A stretch of 64,000 bases of DNA from Simmondsia chinensis (taxonomy: Eukaryota; Streptophyta; Magnoliopsida; Caryophyllales; Simmondsiaceae). Positions 42,716 to 54,164 of the stretch are shown here, piece by piece; the stretch's first letter is position 1; every line of letters starts with the position of its first letter. The notes beneath the pieces are model-generated. The model had not been told where the DNA came from. It ran no database searches and saw nothing but the letters and a program-made list of their open reading frames with translations. A program made the translations under genes and the position numbers. Where the stretch lies: positions 9,151,702 through 9,215,701 of the forward strand of contig JAGTTD010000019.1 of NCBI GenBank assembly GCA_018398585.1. The letters are read 5' to 3'.

Positions 42716-44814
42716 CTAGGGGCTCCCCATGCGATGCACGGTCAGATTTTATTTATTATATAACAAAATATTTTTAAATTACAAGAATTATTATTGTTTT
42801 ATATTATTTTTTTACTAATTTTGGTATCTACAATTTTTTTGACAGTATACTTTATTTTACTGTGTTATGTTGTTGTTTTGTTACTTATGAAGATATAATT
42901 CTTGCAACTTATCCAAAAGAAAAAGAAACGGCTTTTGCAATTCGAACTTATAATTTTATGCACCTAATATATATGGAGGAAATGTAATTACGTTAATGTT
43001 ATGTTAAATAATATTTTTTTCATATAATGACATATTTAAAAATATAAGGTTATTCGTATAAAAGGTCTCTGTATTTTTCTCATGTATAAAGTCCCCCTAC
43101 AATCTATGGTGTGTGGATGTAATCCTTTTGTCAAATTCTAATTAAGTTGATAAGGTGAATTTTTCAACCACACAACTGCATTAGATGTCAGTAACTCACT
43201 ACAAATTCATCCGTTGACTCAATTTAACCCAATTGAACCTTTTAAAATTTCATTATCAACTTAATCTAAATTGTACCATAAGGATCAAATTAACATACTA
43301 TCAATTTATAGAGATTAAATTGATGTAATTAAAAGTATAAGGATTAAATTGATAGAATTAGCAAATTACAAGACCCTTGACGCAAAAACATATATTATGC
43401 TATTTTATGATATACAATATAAACGTAAAAAAAAAAAAAAAAAAGGAATGTTCTTTTTGCACTTACCTTAACACAATGCAAACCGAGATCGATATAAGCA
43501 TCATTTGAGTCTTCATATACTATTTTTGTATTTTACTATGTATGTTATTCTCTCTTTAGAGTTTTTGAGTTGGGCTTTACGAATTTCACTTGAGTTGGTG
43601 GTTAATAATAATAACATGCAGAAGAAATTGGTGGTGGTGGGATAGGGGGATATAAACCGCATAAGAGGAAAACGGGGGTGGCGGTTAATTGGATAGAATA
43701 AGGTAGTTTAAAAATTGCCCACACCAATAAGAATTCATGTTATTTAATATTATTCCGTGCTGTGTATTGATGATATTTATATTTTAGCAAAAGAAACATG
43801 TTATATTCGACATGTTCTCGTTGTTTCAAACATATAAATCATTCCTAACTTCTTATTGACATATTCCTTTTTAAAATTTAAGATTTTCTTTTTTAAGATT
43901 GTTCTTGTTATATTTTCAATTTTGAGATAATAATATTCTTTTTATACTTAAACCATTTCTTAAAAAAAAAGTTTATGCCAAATGTTCCCACGGTTGCTTG
44001 ACTCAAAACCTTTTATAAACATATTTAAAGAATATTATTGTTTTTTTTACAGTTTTACTCTTAAAAAATTCTAGAGAAATCATGTTTCGAGTTTTCCCCA
44101 AATTATTATGCTTTTTAAGGTCTTCTATATATTGAGGTAGCCAATTTACAAATCTCTAGGTCTTTTTTTTTTTTTCTTTTTCGAAACTAAATGTATAGAG
44201 AATTGTGGTAGACTTATTTTTTTCCCCGTATGTGATTGCTTTAAAATAATGAAGACATAAACAATTTCTAGGGCGGCCTATTTGCTTAGAATTCATCCCA
44301 ATTGATTGAATTGCGGATCATAGTTTGGGTATGATCGAAGTTGGATAGTTATCCGAGCATTTTTCGATATTTATAGTATTGTCACTTCACCCTTTTTTGA
44401 GATTCGATAATATTTAACTTTTGTAATATTTTATTAAATATATATAACTTTAGATAAAAAATAATGAATAAATATAACTTTGGACAAAAAAAATTTTCTA
44501 CAATGTTTATGGATGAAAATATTAATACACTAAATGCTAGGATATTGATATCTAATTTATTATGTATTTTAATTACTTTAGTCATGCTCAAAACAAAAAT
44601 ATAATTTACTTATTAATTTTTTCTGTAGATGTATGTGGTGCCTTGGGGGGGGGGGGGGGTGTTAGAGGCGCGTGGTGTGGGCGCGTGAATCTGCATTAAA
44701 ATATGGGTGGAAGGGTCCAGAACGGCAGCTTTTTTTGTACATCGCTGAGATTTGTGGGATTAGGCAATCCTTCGTTCAGAGAGAGAGGCACTTGGCGTTA
44801 AAATAATAGATAGA
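42716..44814 (-). mobile_element. Non-autonomous Helitron
   Basis: Minus strand begins TCTATCTATTATTTTAACGCC after a host A (44815). It ends with the hairpin CCGTGCATCGCATGG (42741-42727), ten bases of spacer and CTAG (42719-42716), followed by a host T. TC start, 3' hairpin, CTRR end and insertion between A and T are the Helitron hallmarks. The interior is AT-rich with no Rep/helicase coding. A 15-G run lies at about 44646-44660. Confidence 0.7.
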
Positions 44815-45502
44815 TGGAAAGATAGATTATTATATTTTATTACATAAAATATATAAAATAATTTAACCAAAAAGCGGGTAAAGTTATTATTTTTCTTTTA
44901 AAGTGTATATGATTTTGATTTGCTCTTTTTAATCTAAAAGCTAAAAGTTATAAAAAATGCTATGAAAATTTACTTGCTAAATATATACATAACACTATGA
45001 AAAGGTCCTTCCATAATATTGGTCGTATTGTACCTATTCTGTTTTTATATATTTTAGTGAATAACGTTGTTAGTAAATTATATTTTATAGTAATTATTAC
45101 ATAAAAAAACATAAATATTTTTTATCATAATATTACATACAAAATGTATGTACATAATGATTTGTATTATTAAATATATTTTGGAGCTTTTAACTGAAAA
45201 TATCAAAAAAAATCAATATGTGCTTGTCATGAGTCTCAAACTCCTTGAAAAGCTTGAATTTAAAATGTAATGATTTTTCTTTTCGATAATTAACGACATA
45301 GTCGTGATACAAAACAAACGACTTGAGCGAGCGGGACCTAAGAAAACCCAAATAAATTGGGAAATAGAAACATGAAAACAAGAAATCAGGACAGAAAAAA
45401 AAAAAAAAAGACAAGCACTGAGAGTGATGGCCTCGGAGTTGGGGAGACGACGAACCAACAGAGCATGAGAGGAAAAGACAGGGGACCTGGCCTAAAACTG
45501 CC
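44815..45502. other. AT-rich DNA between Helitron and L1 remnant
   Basis: No gene recognised. An A-run (about 45397-45409) and a short unrelated reading frame are present; the right part may be the 3' flank of the L1 ORF1 remnant. Confidence 0.45.
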
Positions 45503-47476
45503 TTACCCCATCCTTATAAAAAGCTCAATCATATCCGATTCGTCTCCATCATACGCCAAACCAAGCCTTTTTCCAAACTCCCATCCACTCTTCGCAACAG
45601 AAAGCTGGCCAACATCCTTGGCCTTGTCACCCTTCCTTACAAACTTTTTCGTTTTCTGTTTGCCGGAGGGTTTGGTCCGCTTCTTTGCATTACTCCCAGG
45701 AGACATATCCTTAATGAATTCCTTCCAGTCCCGCTTTGCTTGCTGTTTTAACTTATGCTTGTGATCTCTTTGGCTTTTCTTTGACAATACAAAGCTAGAA
45801 TCTTGATGGCCTGGAATCCTCTTCCTTCTCTGCTTCCCTTTGTCACTAGACTCAGCCACAAGGGGCCCCCCTACTGGAGGTGGTTCAAAACCCGGTGGGT
45901 ACTTAGGTCCAGAAGAATCAGAATCATTATCACTATCGGCATCCCAAATCTAAACCTGGTTAGTATAAGTAGAAATGGGCCTTGGGGCATCGTTGCATCA
46001 TCCAGGCCGGCTTCGATCCATGGTAAGGCAAGAGGAGCCTGACAAGTCAAAACTGGAAGTTGGGAATTTGACTGTTGAACAGTAGATAGAATGGCCGAGC
46101 ATAGGCATAAAGGATCCGAGATCTATCTCCCAATTAGCTGTCCACCAAGGAGAAGGTCGAATCGGCCCCTATCATGCTCCACACACCTCATGACAATAGT
46201 GGCCAAACTTGAACGTGAACCCAAAGAAGCTTGACAGCCACTCGACCCAGCCAACATAAACTCAAGCATGGAGGGACCAATTGGAGGGCGTGATTCCTAA
46301 GTGGAGCATGTTCTGGTGCCAGTACCATATTGGGGAATGAGGCCATCTCCCTAGAAAGCCTGGCAGAGGAGGCTTGGGGATTACTTCCGGAGAGCAGTTA
46401 GGGATCAATTCAGAATTACTCTCTTTGCCCAAAACTAGGCGAGTTCTCCATTTAATTGTACTTGGACCAATTGATGAATCAGTGAAGGAGAGCATGTTTC
46501 AATAAGTGCCCGTGCGACATCAACGCACTTCATTGCTGATGTTCTGGAATCGATCCGGATAAAATTGTCCCATAAATTGGCAAAACTTTTAAAGCACTCC
46601 TTCGACCAGCACTGGACTGGAAACCCGCGGACTTCAATCCAAACTCTTTTATGCAGTGACCCCATAATCTGACCTGAGTATCTGGCCATAGACTTGAACT
46701 TATGGAGCATCACCTATTTTTGAGGCCCGAGTTATGACTCCAAGGTTTCGGGCTAGTCACATGTCAAAATGAAAGAGCTTGGGCTTAACCTATGAGGGAC
46801 CAAACCCATAAGGTTATTCTCGCTGATAAATATGAGAACATTATCAAGAGTATCCTCCTCAAAAAATTAGGTAACAACTGACTTGTTTAGCCAATTCTCG
46901 ACACGCTCACTTGAATTTACCAAGACCATCTTATAGCTGGACTGACTCATGGCATCACCAATTCGAGATCTATGGGAACCACCAACCCAAATAGAGTTAA
47001 CTTCAAAATCAACGGACCCGCGGAGAGAATCTAAAAAAGGTCGGCCCCGGTGAGGTGTAGGAGATGCCCTTTTGCTCGATCTTGCCCTGTCAACTCTGAT
47101 CATGAAACCTCCAACCAGTCTTCTATTCATGCTTAGCCTAGGCAGCTTCGCTCCTACCTAGGAATCTAACAAAGCCATAAGAGAGCAGCGACCTTACTCT
47201 TCGTTTCCAAGGGACAAAAGTGTCATAAATCGACCCAAAGTCACAAAACACCGCTATGAGCCATGAATTTTTTATTCTCTCAGGTAGGCCATCAACGAAG
47301 ATGGATACTGCCTCATCCAGGATTGGCATTACAACAGAAACAGCACAAGGAGGTGGTGATTGGGCCGGTAGAGAGAGAGAGAGAGAGAGAGAGAGATGGG
47401 TGGAGAGAGGGAGCATCATGGGTGGAGAGAGAAAGAGGTGGGTGACGGAGGCTGTGCTGACGAGGCGTAATGGCAA
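45503..47476 (-). pseudogene. L1-type LINE ORF1 remnant (RRM plus DUF4283-like)
   Basis: The N-terminal RNA-recognition motif has RNP2 IFVDGLP and RNP1 YGFVRF (about 47300-47170), continuing MNRRLVGGFMIRVDRARSS after a frameshift near 47140. The middle block YSGQIMGSLHKRVWIEVRGF-PVQCWS resembles the DUF4283 region of plant L1 ORF1 proteins. A Lys-rich tail ends in GWEFGKRLGLAYDGDESD near 45520. No ORF2 endonuclease/RT follows, so only the 5' half remains. A (GA)n run upstream (47371-47396) may belong to the L1 5' leader. Confidence 0.75.
47371..47396. repeat. (GA)n microsatellite
   Basis: Thirteen GA units in a row within a GA-rich stretch that extends to about 47440. Confidence 0.95.
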
Positions 47477-47630
47477 GGCAATGGTGGGGGGTGGTGGTGG
47501 TGGTGGTGGGTGGGGTTTATATTGGGCTACATAGAGAGAGAGAGAGCTGGATGAGGAGAGAGGGATGGGTCGTGGGTTGCGGGTTGGTGGTTGTGGAGTG
47601 GAGGTGACGGGTCAGGTGGTGGCGGTTATA

Positions 47631-48376
47631 TATATAGGGAGCAGCTAGAATGAGAATAAAAGTTCTACGAGAATATGAGAAAATTAAATCTACGTCGTTG
47701 GATCTTAAGTAAGATTGATCAATGGTTCTAAGAGGCTCATTGTATCTGGAGCCCTACCACCACCCAATGGTCACCACCACCGCCACCCACCACTACCGCC
47801 ACCCCCGCCAACGCCACTCATCTTAGATCCCTACGGTCATCACCACCACCACTGCTGCCAACCACCCCCGCCATCGCCGCCGCTCCTCTCTGCCACCCCG
47901 CCATCGCCACGCATCTCTCTCTCTCCATCCCATCTCAAATCCCAATGGTCACCGCCACTGCCGCCACCATCCACCACCGCCATTGCTGTGAGCGTTGGGA
48001 TTTGAGATGGGATGGAGAGAGAAAAATAGGCGGCGGTGGCGAGGGTGGCTGAGAGAGGCAGCGGTGGCGGCGGAAGATGGTGGTGGTGGTGACCGTAGGG
48101 ATCTGAGATGGGATGGAGAGAGACAGATGGGTGGCGGTGGCAATGGCGGCGGTGGCTGTGGTGGTGGGTGGCGGTGGTAATGAACGTAGGGATCTGAGAT
48201 GGGTGGCGGGAGTGGCAGCGATGGTGGTGGTTGTGACCGTCGGGTGGTGTTAGGGCTCCAGATACAATAAGCCTTCTGGAACCATTGATCAATCTTACTT
48301 AAGATCTAACAATGTAGATTTAATTTTCTCATATTCACACAGAACTTCCATTCTCATTCTAGCCGCTCTCTATATA
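47631..48376. mobile_element. MITE with about 150-bp inverted ends and GGTGGC-rich core
   Basis: Left end (gggagcagctagaatgagaa, 47637 on) and right end (minus strand gagagcggctagaatgagaa) remain paired for about 150 bp through tctggagccctaacaccacc. The core (47750-48245) is made of imperfect ggtggc/caccgcc triplet arrays and contains two shorter inverted pieces around gatctgagatgggatggaga. It is inserted in a TA-rich site, so the target duplication is unclear. Long His/Pro- or Gly-rich ORFs in the core are composition artefacts. Confidence 0.8.
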
Positions 48377-48378
48377 TA

Positions 48379-48383
<5 letters not shown>

Positions 48384-48430
<47 letters not shown>
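48384..48430. repeat. (TG)n followed by (TA)n microsatellite
   Basis: About 12 TG units then about 11 TA units directly beside the MITE. Confidence 0.95.
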
Positions 48431-48434
48431 AAGA

Positions 48435-49555
48435 AGCAAAAAAGAAGTGTAATAGTTGATAGTGCTAGCACTCGAACCCTCAAACTCAGAGCACCAAATA
48501 AAGGGAGCTTACGCCACTATGCTAGTGCTCTCATAATGATGTAGAGTCACAGATATTTAAAGATATATATACTTTAAAGATTAGATGGTAAAGCTTGCAC
48601 CCCGGTAGCTATAACGTGCATCCGCCACTACATGATTATATTACTAAACTAAATGATCTATAATACTATCAAAACTTAAATTGTATTTTATATGCATACT
48701 ACCAAAATTGAAATATGTTTTACATTTATGTGCATAATCATTTATTTTAGTGATTTATATTTTTGTACACATTACTCAATTCTAATCTCAAAATAAAGTA
48801 TAGATAAACTCAAGAATTAACTAACTACTTTAGTTTCTTGTACCTTTATGCTTGCTATGATTTCGTATGCAAGGCCCACTTGATTGTAAAAGTTAAGGCA
48901 GGGGATATCCGACCGACATCTTCCACCATTGGTTATTTGCACCAATGCGCAGCAACGTCATCCATCACGGAGCACCAACGCTACGATGCAAACTATCTCG
49001 AGATAATTCGACACTCATACCCAAATTTAAGTAGAGAACGAATTAATTACTGACCTCAGTTCCGTGTGGCTTTAGGAACAATATTGGAATTAGGGCCAAT
49101 AATGGAACTTGATTGAAATGAGGGCTATTAACCAATGCAATAGTAGTGGGTGATGTATTTTGGTAGTTTGAAGATAAATAAATGAGATAAATGAGATGGA
49201 AGTTATTTTTGTAGGATATGGGTAGTGGGCAGTTAGAAAATACGGTAAAAGAGATTTTGCAATTTGATTTTAATTAAATATGGTAGAGTGATTTTTTTAT
49301 GATTTATGTAACTACACAGACAGTTTTATTATGATTTTTTATATGTAGATTCAAATTCAAATTGTAGGAATTTTTTCCCCACAAAATAGGAAGTGGGAAG
49401 TGGGAAGTGGGAAAAACACGGGAAATACCTCTTCTTTTTTTATTATTTATGTTTTTGATAGGTTGAGATTTTTGGAATGAGAAGATGAAAAAGTTTGAAT
49501 TAGGGTGAGGGTAGTTACCAACTTCAAAATAAATATATAAGATAAGATAGGTAGA
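48435..49555. other. Unassigned DNA
   Basis: 48890-49050 is less AT-rich than its surroundings and open on the plus strand (71 codons), but I do not recognise the protein. 49389-49416 holds the tandem gggaagt word four times. Nothing else seen. Confidence 0.45.
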
Positions 49556-50261
49556 TGTTTAAAAAATAGTTTAAATATGTAAAAGTATTATAAATATTTA
49601 AAAGATAATTTTATGTTTTAAAAAATAGTTTTTAAATATTTTAAATGCAACATTGAAGATTTAAAAAATCTACCAAAATTAAGAGTATATTCAAATATAT
49701 CATACAAACATATAACATAATTTTTCTAAAAATTTATTATTGAGTTAATTATCCATATTTTTTATATTACTATATACAAACACACTAAAAATTATTACAT
49801 AATAAATTATTTAACAACGTTATACTTTCATCTTAACAACATTAACATTTGTTAGTTTTTGCTCCAATATATTTAAATATCTACCAAATCTATAAATTTA
49901 ACTTTTCATATCTTAAAAATTCAAATTTTATTTTAAAATAATTTTAATATATATAAATAATCATTTTAAAAATCAAAAATATTTATAAAATTGAATTTAA
50001 GTATTTAAAAAATTTGTAAGTCACTTTAAATTAATTATAATGTGTTCAAAAAAATTTTAAATATGTAAAAGTATTATAAGTATTTAAAAGATAATTTTAT
50101 ATTTAAAAAAATTTTCTTCGAACATTTTAAGTGCAACACTGGAGATTTAAAAAATTTGCCAAAATCAGGAGTATATTCAAACATATCGTACAAACATATA
50201 ACATAATAGTTTTTCTAGCACTTTATTATTAATTTAATTATCTGTATTTATAATATCCATA

Positions 50262-50310
<49 letters not shown>

Positions 50311-50790
50311 TCAATAGAATATTAACTACAATTATAACATGTAATAGTAATATAATTACATAATAAATTATTGAACAATATATATCACAACAAAAATTTA
50401 CAACATATTAACTAACAATATATTATTGAATTAACTACATCTAAATACAAAATTCTTATTATATATATATATACATATATTACGTTAAAAATTATTAGAC
50501 AATAAACTATTTAACAATGTTATACTTTTATATTAACAACATTAACATTTGTTAGTTTTTGCACCAATATAATTTTACGTATCTATCAAATCTATGAATT
50601 TGACTGTTAATATTATAAAGGTTCGAATTTTACTTAAAAATAATTTTAATATATATAAAAAATAGTTTTAAAAATTAAAAATGTTAAAAAAATCCAATTT
50701 AAATATTTTAAAAAATTTGTAAGTCACTTTAAATTAATTATAATATGTTTAAGAATATTTTAAGTATGTAAAAGTATTATAAATCTAATA
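49556..50790. repeat. AT-rich tandem duplication, unit about 490 bp
   Basis: Copy 1 (about 49560-50045) and copy 2 (about 50046-50770) share tgcaacattgaagattt-, cattaacatttgttagtttt- and atttgtaagtcactttaaat-type blocks in the same order. Copy 2 is longer by about 215 bp, with a (TA)n run at 50273-50304. The block ending gtaagtcactttaaattaat also occurs at 42671-42705, next to the Helitron insertion site. Confidence 0.8.
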
Positions 50791-51116
50791 AAATTTAAGA
50801 ATTTCCTATAAACTAACATGATATTATAATATAAAAGCAAAACTAGAACTGAAAATTTTCGATAATAATAACTTACATAGCAGTGAAAATGAGAGGAAGA
50901 GTAAAAAATTTTAGATGAAAGAAGAAGAGGTTAAAAGATGTATATAAGGAAATGAGTGCTGTAAAATATATGGAAGGAGGAGGTGGTATATACAGAGGAG
51001 GAGGTAAGAGGTTAAAAAAGAAGTATAGAATAAGTAATGGCTGGCTGAGGGGAAGAGGGGATGTGAGAGAATGGAGATGATAGGGGTTCACGGGTGAGAA
51101 TGGAGAATGGGGAAGT

Positions 51117-51265
51117 AGACTATATTTACAAAGTAGCATAGTTTTAGAAATAATTAGCAAAGTGGCATAACTACAAAAAAAATAGCAAAATGACACACAT
51201 TTGTCGTTGTATGCCGTTTCAAACATCGTGTAGTGAACTGTTACAAACGGCATGCAAAATAAGCA
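51117..51265 (+). repeat. Extra MULE terminal module (left type)
   Basis: Same word order as the left terminal modules at 36 kb (ttacaaagtagcata, agcaaagtggcata, agcaaaatgacac, gtatgccgtttcaaac). It faces the right-type module at 52585-52770 and could pair with it as a separate 1.65-kb element. Confidence 0.65.
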
Positions 51266-51270
51266 ATAAT

Positions 51271-51308
<38 letters not shown>

Positions 51309-51641
51309 GAAGCACTGCTAATTTCTTGAGTTGGGAGGGATATAGAGATAGAGGGGTAGGCTTACTTTATTTTTTTTTTAATTTAAAAATTTATTGGACT
51401 TTGTTGGACTTCCTGTATGCAACTTGGTTTTATATTATTATAAACAAAGGCTATACATTAGAGGATCAGGCAGGGAAAAAAAACTTGCCTTATTTTAAGC
51501 CTTGGTAGAGGCTTAGGCCCATTTTGGGAGTTTTTCTGCTAGAATGATTAAGATTTCTTCCGCAAAGTACAAGGACGAAAAAGTAGAAGAGAACATTAAT
51601 GTATATGTCAACGAACAACCACAAAGAATTTAGGCCAAAAA

Positions 51642-52080
51642 TGTTAGGACTACCTTAAAATAAATATTGATTTGATATGATTTAATTACCTAATCTAATT
51701 GAGATTTGATTGCGATTATGATTGGATAACTTTATTATAAATAGGAGTTAAAGTTGAAAGTTGAGAGGTAGAAGAAAAGAGAGAGAAAAAATGTGAGGCG
51801 TTGTGGGATTTGTAAATGGCTGTCCGGGGGGTACCCTAGCAGGGGAGAGAGATGATTAGAGAGATTTTATGATAAAGAGTTTATGATAATTTATAACTTC
51901 TTCTATCCAAAGCTACACTGAAGACAGTTGGTGGCTCGCCGTGCAAAAGCTACATTGCGGAGGGTTGGTGACTCGTCGTGCAACAGTTCCACTTGGAGAA
52001 GGTTGATGACTTACCATGCAATAGTCATATTAATGAGATCTAGGGATTATAATTAGAGATTGTAATAATTAAATTCATTA
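51642..52080 (+). mobile_element. Possible solo LTR with 37-bp tandem repeats
   Basis: Starts TGTTAGGACTACC, has a TATAAATAGG box about 95 bp in (51737) and then a leader-like region. Three 37-38-bp tandem units lie at 51913-52024 (cttggaga/ctcgccgtgcaa type). The 3' border and target duplication are not clear, so LTR identity rests on start, TATA box and layout. Confidence 0.4.
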
Positions 52081-52111
52081 TGATGAGGCACTCATTTGAG
52101 TCCTATGGTTT

Positions 52112-52330
52112 TTCAACAAAAATTTAAAGAGTATCTAAATGACGAAATGACTTGTATATATTATCGTTATTATTCACTATATTAATATATAAATTTATTT
52201 GTTTGACTATTTATTAGTTAGGTATCCGTCAAATTTTTGTCATTTTAATTTTTTAACAAAAATTTAACGAGTACCTAAATGATGAAATGATCTGTATTTA
52301 TTATCATTATTATTCACTATATTAAATATA
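52112..52330. repeat. Direct repeat, about 80 bp spaced 136 bp
   Basis: tttaaagagtatctaaatga near 52120 recurs as tttaacgagtacctaaatga near 52260, followed in both by similar ttattattcactatatta sequence. Confidence 0.75.
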
Positions 52331-52584
52331 GCAAATAATAACAATATTATATACAAATTATTTTGATATTTTCAACAAAAATCTAATGAATACTTAATTG
52401 ATAAATAGTTAAAAAATAAATTTATATACTAAAACTATTTTACATAAATAATTTAAAATTTTAATAATTTTTTAAATCCAATAAATTTTAAAATTTAAAA
52501 AATAAAGTAACCCCACCTCTCTCTCCATCCCTCTCACCTGAGAAAATCAGCTATCCCTCTGTTTAAAAAAAAAAATTTGTTGAT

Positions 52585-53067
52585 TTTGTACGCCGTTTGT
52601 AATGGCGTGCAAAAGCTGTTAAATTTTTACAGTTTGCTGCATGCAGTTTGAAATGGCGTGCATCGATAAATGAATAGTAAACTGTGCCATTTTGCCTTTT
52701 TTTTTTTGCTGATATGTCACTTTGCTATTTTTTTTTTTTTTTAAACTACGCCACTTTGCAAATTTTGTCGGGGAAGTTAGAGATTGTAGATGTGCAGGGG
52801 AATCGACAGGGGTGCAGGGAATCTCTGTAGGGGTCACGGGTGGAGGGGACATGGTAGGGCTGCAGGGAATCTTGGTAAGTGGTCACGGGTGACGGTGTGG
52901 ACTGTTGCACGCCATTTGTAGCGGTCTACCTCAAATGTAAGTCATTTGAAAGGGCGTGTACCCATATATGAACCGTAAACTGTGCCATTTTGCTAAATTT
53001 TTTTTTTCCGGACATGCCATTTTGCTAAATTCTTTTTGAAAGTGTGCCAATTTGCAAATTTACTCCA
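52585..53067 (-). repeat. MULE right terminal repeat, two modules
   Basis: Modules 52585-52770 and 52905-53067, both inverted relative to 36021. They contain gtacgccgtttgtaatggcg, gtttgaaatggcgtgcat and gccattttgc words. The outer module ends ttgcaaatttactcc at 53067. Confidence 0.7.
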
Positions 53068-53344
53068 TACGTAGTTGGTCCAGAATAGGCCTGGCAAAAA
53101 TCTTACAAGGCACGATGGCAGGATACCAACACGATACAAAGATGGCAGATTTGGGTCGAGTTTTTAAATTCTGGTTGAATTTAGATTGACCCATTTTACC
53201 CATTTAGTTTATTGGGTTGAATTTATTTTTGACCCATTTAATGCATTTTTGATATGTTTGATTCGTTTATATAGTTATGTTAGGCATTAAAATGGAATAC
53301 TACTATTATTATATATAGATTTTTGGTAATCTATCTCAAGCAAG

Positions 53345-54160
53345 ACTGTCAAAATCGGGATTCTACATAGAATCGAAGAGGGGTCATTATAATCGGAATC
53401 GTAAAATCGAATCGAGAATAATAAGATTCTATTTTATGCATATATAAATTATTTATACTGAAAAAATTAGTATAAAAATTTTCAAATATATAATAAAGAG
53501 CATGAAAAAGTATAGAACACATTAATTTTACAAATCAATTCTCTACAAGCTTTCTCTCTTGACTCATCCATGGTGGAACCTCAATCTCAAGCTCAACCTC
53601 CAACCGCCGACAATGGCGCTTCGAAGCCTGTCATCTTCTCCACTTTCAGGTTGCACCTTCCTACCTCGGCGCCGAAGGCAAACAACGCCGTTCAGTTCTA
53701 CAAGGATGCGTTCGGCGCGGAAGAGATCAACCATGTGATGAATCCGAAGAGGAAGGCTGATCATGAGACTCCTCTAATTTTAACTGCTGATTTGAAGATT
53801 GCTTCTGCTGTGTTTTGTGTTTCTGATAAGACTGTCACTGGAGGAGAGGAGACGAACGAAGGAGAGGACCAAATGAGGGTGTGAGAGAGAAAGTGACTTA
53901 GGTTTCTACACAGTGGACTTACCTAATTTTGACTTTTTTATAAACAGCATGTGACTTGCACATGATTGCATAAAATATGGGGGTGTGAAGTTGAATCAGT
54001 AAAATCGTGTAGAAATTTCGATTTTTGAGATTTTGATGCGATTTTACTGATTTTGACCACTTGAGTACGATTTTTTAAGCGATCTGGATCAATTGGTTAA
54101 TGTAGAATCTTAGAATCATGCGATTCTACGATCTGAATCGCGATTTTAACAACTATGATC
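53345..54160. mobile_element. Possible gene-capturing element around the VOC fragment
   Basis: Left end gactgtcaaaatcgggattc and right end (minus strand) gttgttaaaatcgcgattc are similar inverted words, followed inward by gattcta/atcgtagaatc repeats on both sides. The VOC exon lies between them. Target duplication not resolved. Confidence 0.45.
53570..53884 (+). pseudogene. Glyoxalase/VOC-like gene fragment (At5g48480-like), 5' part only
   Basis: ATG at 53570 opens 104 codons. Residues about 20-84 resemble the N-terminal half of the small plant VOC protein family: APKANNAVQFYKDAFGAEEI, then KRKADHETPLILTADLKI and SAVFCVSD. After about residue 87 the match stops and the frame ends at TGA 53882. 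The C-terminal half of the VOC fold is not found downstream in this window. Codon use is GC-richer than the surroundings. It could be a true first exon with a distant second one, but the flanking inverted words favour a captured or truncated copy. Confidence 0.65.
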
Positions 54161-54164
54161 TCAC

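Larger units (their letters stand above)
36021..53067. mobile_element. Candidate 17-kb MULE bounded by modular terminal inverted repeats
   Basis: The first 160 bp from 36021 (ggagtaaatttgtaaagtag, then ggcaaaatgacat and cacagtttattgttcat words) are the inverted copy of 53067 going left (ggagtaaatttgcaaattgg on the minus strand). Each end holds a second, diverged copy of the module further in (36362-36530 and 52585-52770). Inside, in minus orientation, are a decayed MuDR transposase and a plant-mobile-domain gene. A further left-type module at 51117-51265 could mark a second, nested element. No clean 9-bp target duplication was found, so treating the whole span as one element is inference; later insertions make up much of it. 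Confidence 0.5.

Noticed and set aside
47840..48292. Long His/Pro-rich ORFs on both strands
   Set aside because: Produced by the ggtggc/ccaccg repeat core of the MITE.
50873..51253. 126-codon hydrophobic minus-strand ORF
   Set aside because: Low-complexity, pyrimidine-rich composition near the MULE terminal module; no recognisable family.
51913..52024. CRISPR-like array
   Set aside because: Adjacent tandem units without spacers, in plant DNA with no cas genes.
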